Assembly: GCA_002255925.1 (NCBI GenBank)
Contig: NKIH01000005.1
Coordinates: 62,001-126,000, forward strand
Source of the DNA: Burkholderiales bacterium PBB6
GTDB taxonomy: Bacteria > Pseudomonadota > Gammaproteobacteria > Burkholderiales > Burkholderiaceae_C
Direction: 5' to 3'
DNA length: 64,000 nt
This document shows positions 63,707-64,000 of this stretch, piece after piece. Below the pieces are notes generated by a model. That model searched no databases and was not told where the DNA came from. It saw only the letters and a list, made by a program, of their open reading frames with translations. Positions within the stretch are counted from its first letter, which is position 1, and each line of letters starts with the position of its first letter. The position numbers were made by a program, and so were the translations under genes.

Positions 63707-64000
63707 CTATCCGAGTGCGTTGACCAAGTCTTGAATCTCGATTTGTTGGCGCAGGCTGGCATTGCGCAATTGCTCTGCCAGTGATATCGGACGCTGACCG
63801 GCGGTATTGAGATCGGCCGGGCTCGTGTCCTCCGATGGTGTGACGGGTTCGGCAGAACCCACGAGCGCCGACGCGACAGTGCCCAGATCGCCTGCCGCCG
63901 CAGCGGGCGGTGAGCCGGCCTCCGGGGTGGTCGAGCCTGGCGACAGGAGCGCTGGCATCTCGAGCGGTGCGCCAGGCCCGACGTTGAACACCCCTGCGGA
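63707..64000 (-). CDS. C-terminal end of an unidentified protein (5' end outside window)
   Basis: The frame is open to the window edge, so at least 97 residues of a longer product are visible. It is Pro/Ala/Ser/Gly-rich and low in complexity (SPGSTTPEAGSPPAAAAG), then ends with a helical tail (SLAEQLRNASLRQQIEIQDL, VNALG). No fold is recognisable. Being first in an export operon, just 8 bases before tolC, it could be the end of the exported substrate or of a partner protein. A low-complexity linker with a C-terminal helix fits a secretion signal, but this is conjecture. Confidence 0.6.
   Translation of the reverse strand, partial: SAGVFNVGPGAPLEMPALLSPGSTTPEAGSPPAAAAGDLGTVASALVGSAEPVTPSEDTSPADLNTAGQRPISLAEQLRNASLRQQIEIQDLVNALG

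Overview
The window is high-GC DNA with dense gene packing. It looks like a chromosomal segment of a beta-proteobacterium of the order Burkholderiales (Leptothrix/Rubrivivax/Roseateles-like). The reasons are the Bug-type tripartite-tricarboxylate receptors, a PEP-CTERM protein, many LysR regulators next to divergent metabolic genes, a KatG, and an IS481-type element. This placement is inferred from gene content; there is no rRNA or tRNA gene in the window to anchor it.

Layout, left to right. 1-4.3 kb: a two-component pair (membrane histidine kinase, sigma-54-dependent response regulator) followed by a secreted protein with an internal domain duplication. 4.4-9 kb: a YjjJ-type HipA kinase, an esterase lipoprotein, and a DMT exporter with a divergent LysR. 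9-18.3 kb: a P-type cation ATPase, a long FabG4-like reductase with its TetR regulator, katG with two terminators, a HAF-repeat protein and a DTW-domain tRNA modification enzyme. 18.3-22.3 kb: an operon of a fluoroacetate-dehalogenase-type hydrolase, leuC and leuD, divergent from a LysR regulator. 22.4-31.8 kb: dienelactone hydrolase, polysaccharide deacetylase, Nudix hydrolase, TonB-C lipoprotein, PEP-CTERM protein, LysR/SDR pair, PspC protein, Kef-like antiporter, nitroreductase and IclR regulator.

31.8-39.3 kb is a beta-1,3-glucan (laminarin-type) utilisation locus: an Ig-like lipoprotein, a GH81 endoglucanase, an outer-membrane beta-barrel and a GH17 lipoprotein. Three copies of a LacI-type palindrome (core GAAAGCGCTTTC) lie in front of its transcription units. 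No LacI-type regulator is visible in the window.

39.3-57.7 kb is an accessory, partly decayed stretch: small conserved proteins (YdeI, DUF1697, RidA, a PLA2-like lipoprotein), a Bug receptor pseudogene, a Stealth phosphotransferase, a class II Fic protein, a PHB depolymerase pseudogene, a BrkB-type membrane protein, a PhzF protein, a lower-GC SDR/LysR pair, and an IS481 element whose transposase carries an amber codon.

57.7 kb to the end is a tightly packed minus-strand operon: the end of an unidentified upstream gene, a TolC-like outer-membrane lipoprotein, a HlyD adaptor, a membrane adaptor with a GAF-like cytoplasmic domain, and an M50 metalloprotease fused to a HlyD domain. It looks like an export or processing machine with no ABC ATPase in view, and it is the best candidate here for an uncharacterised system.
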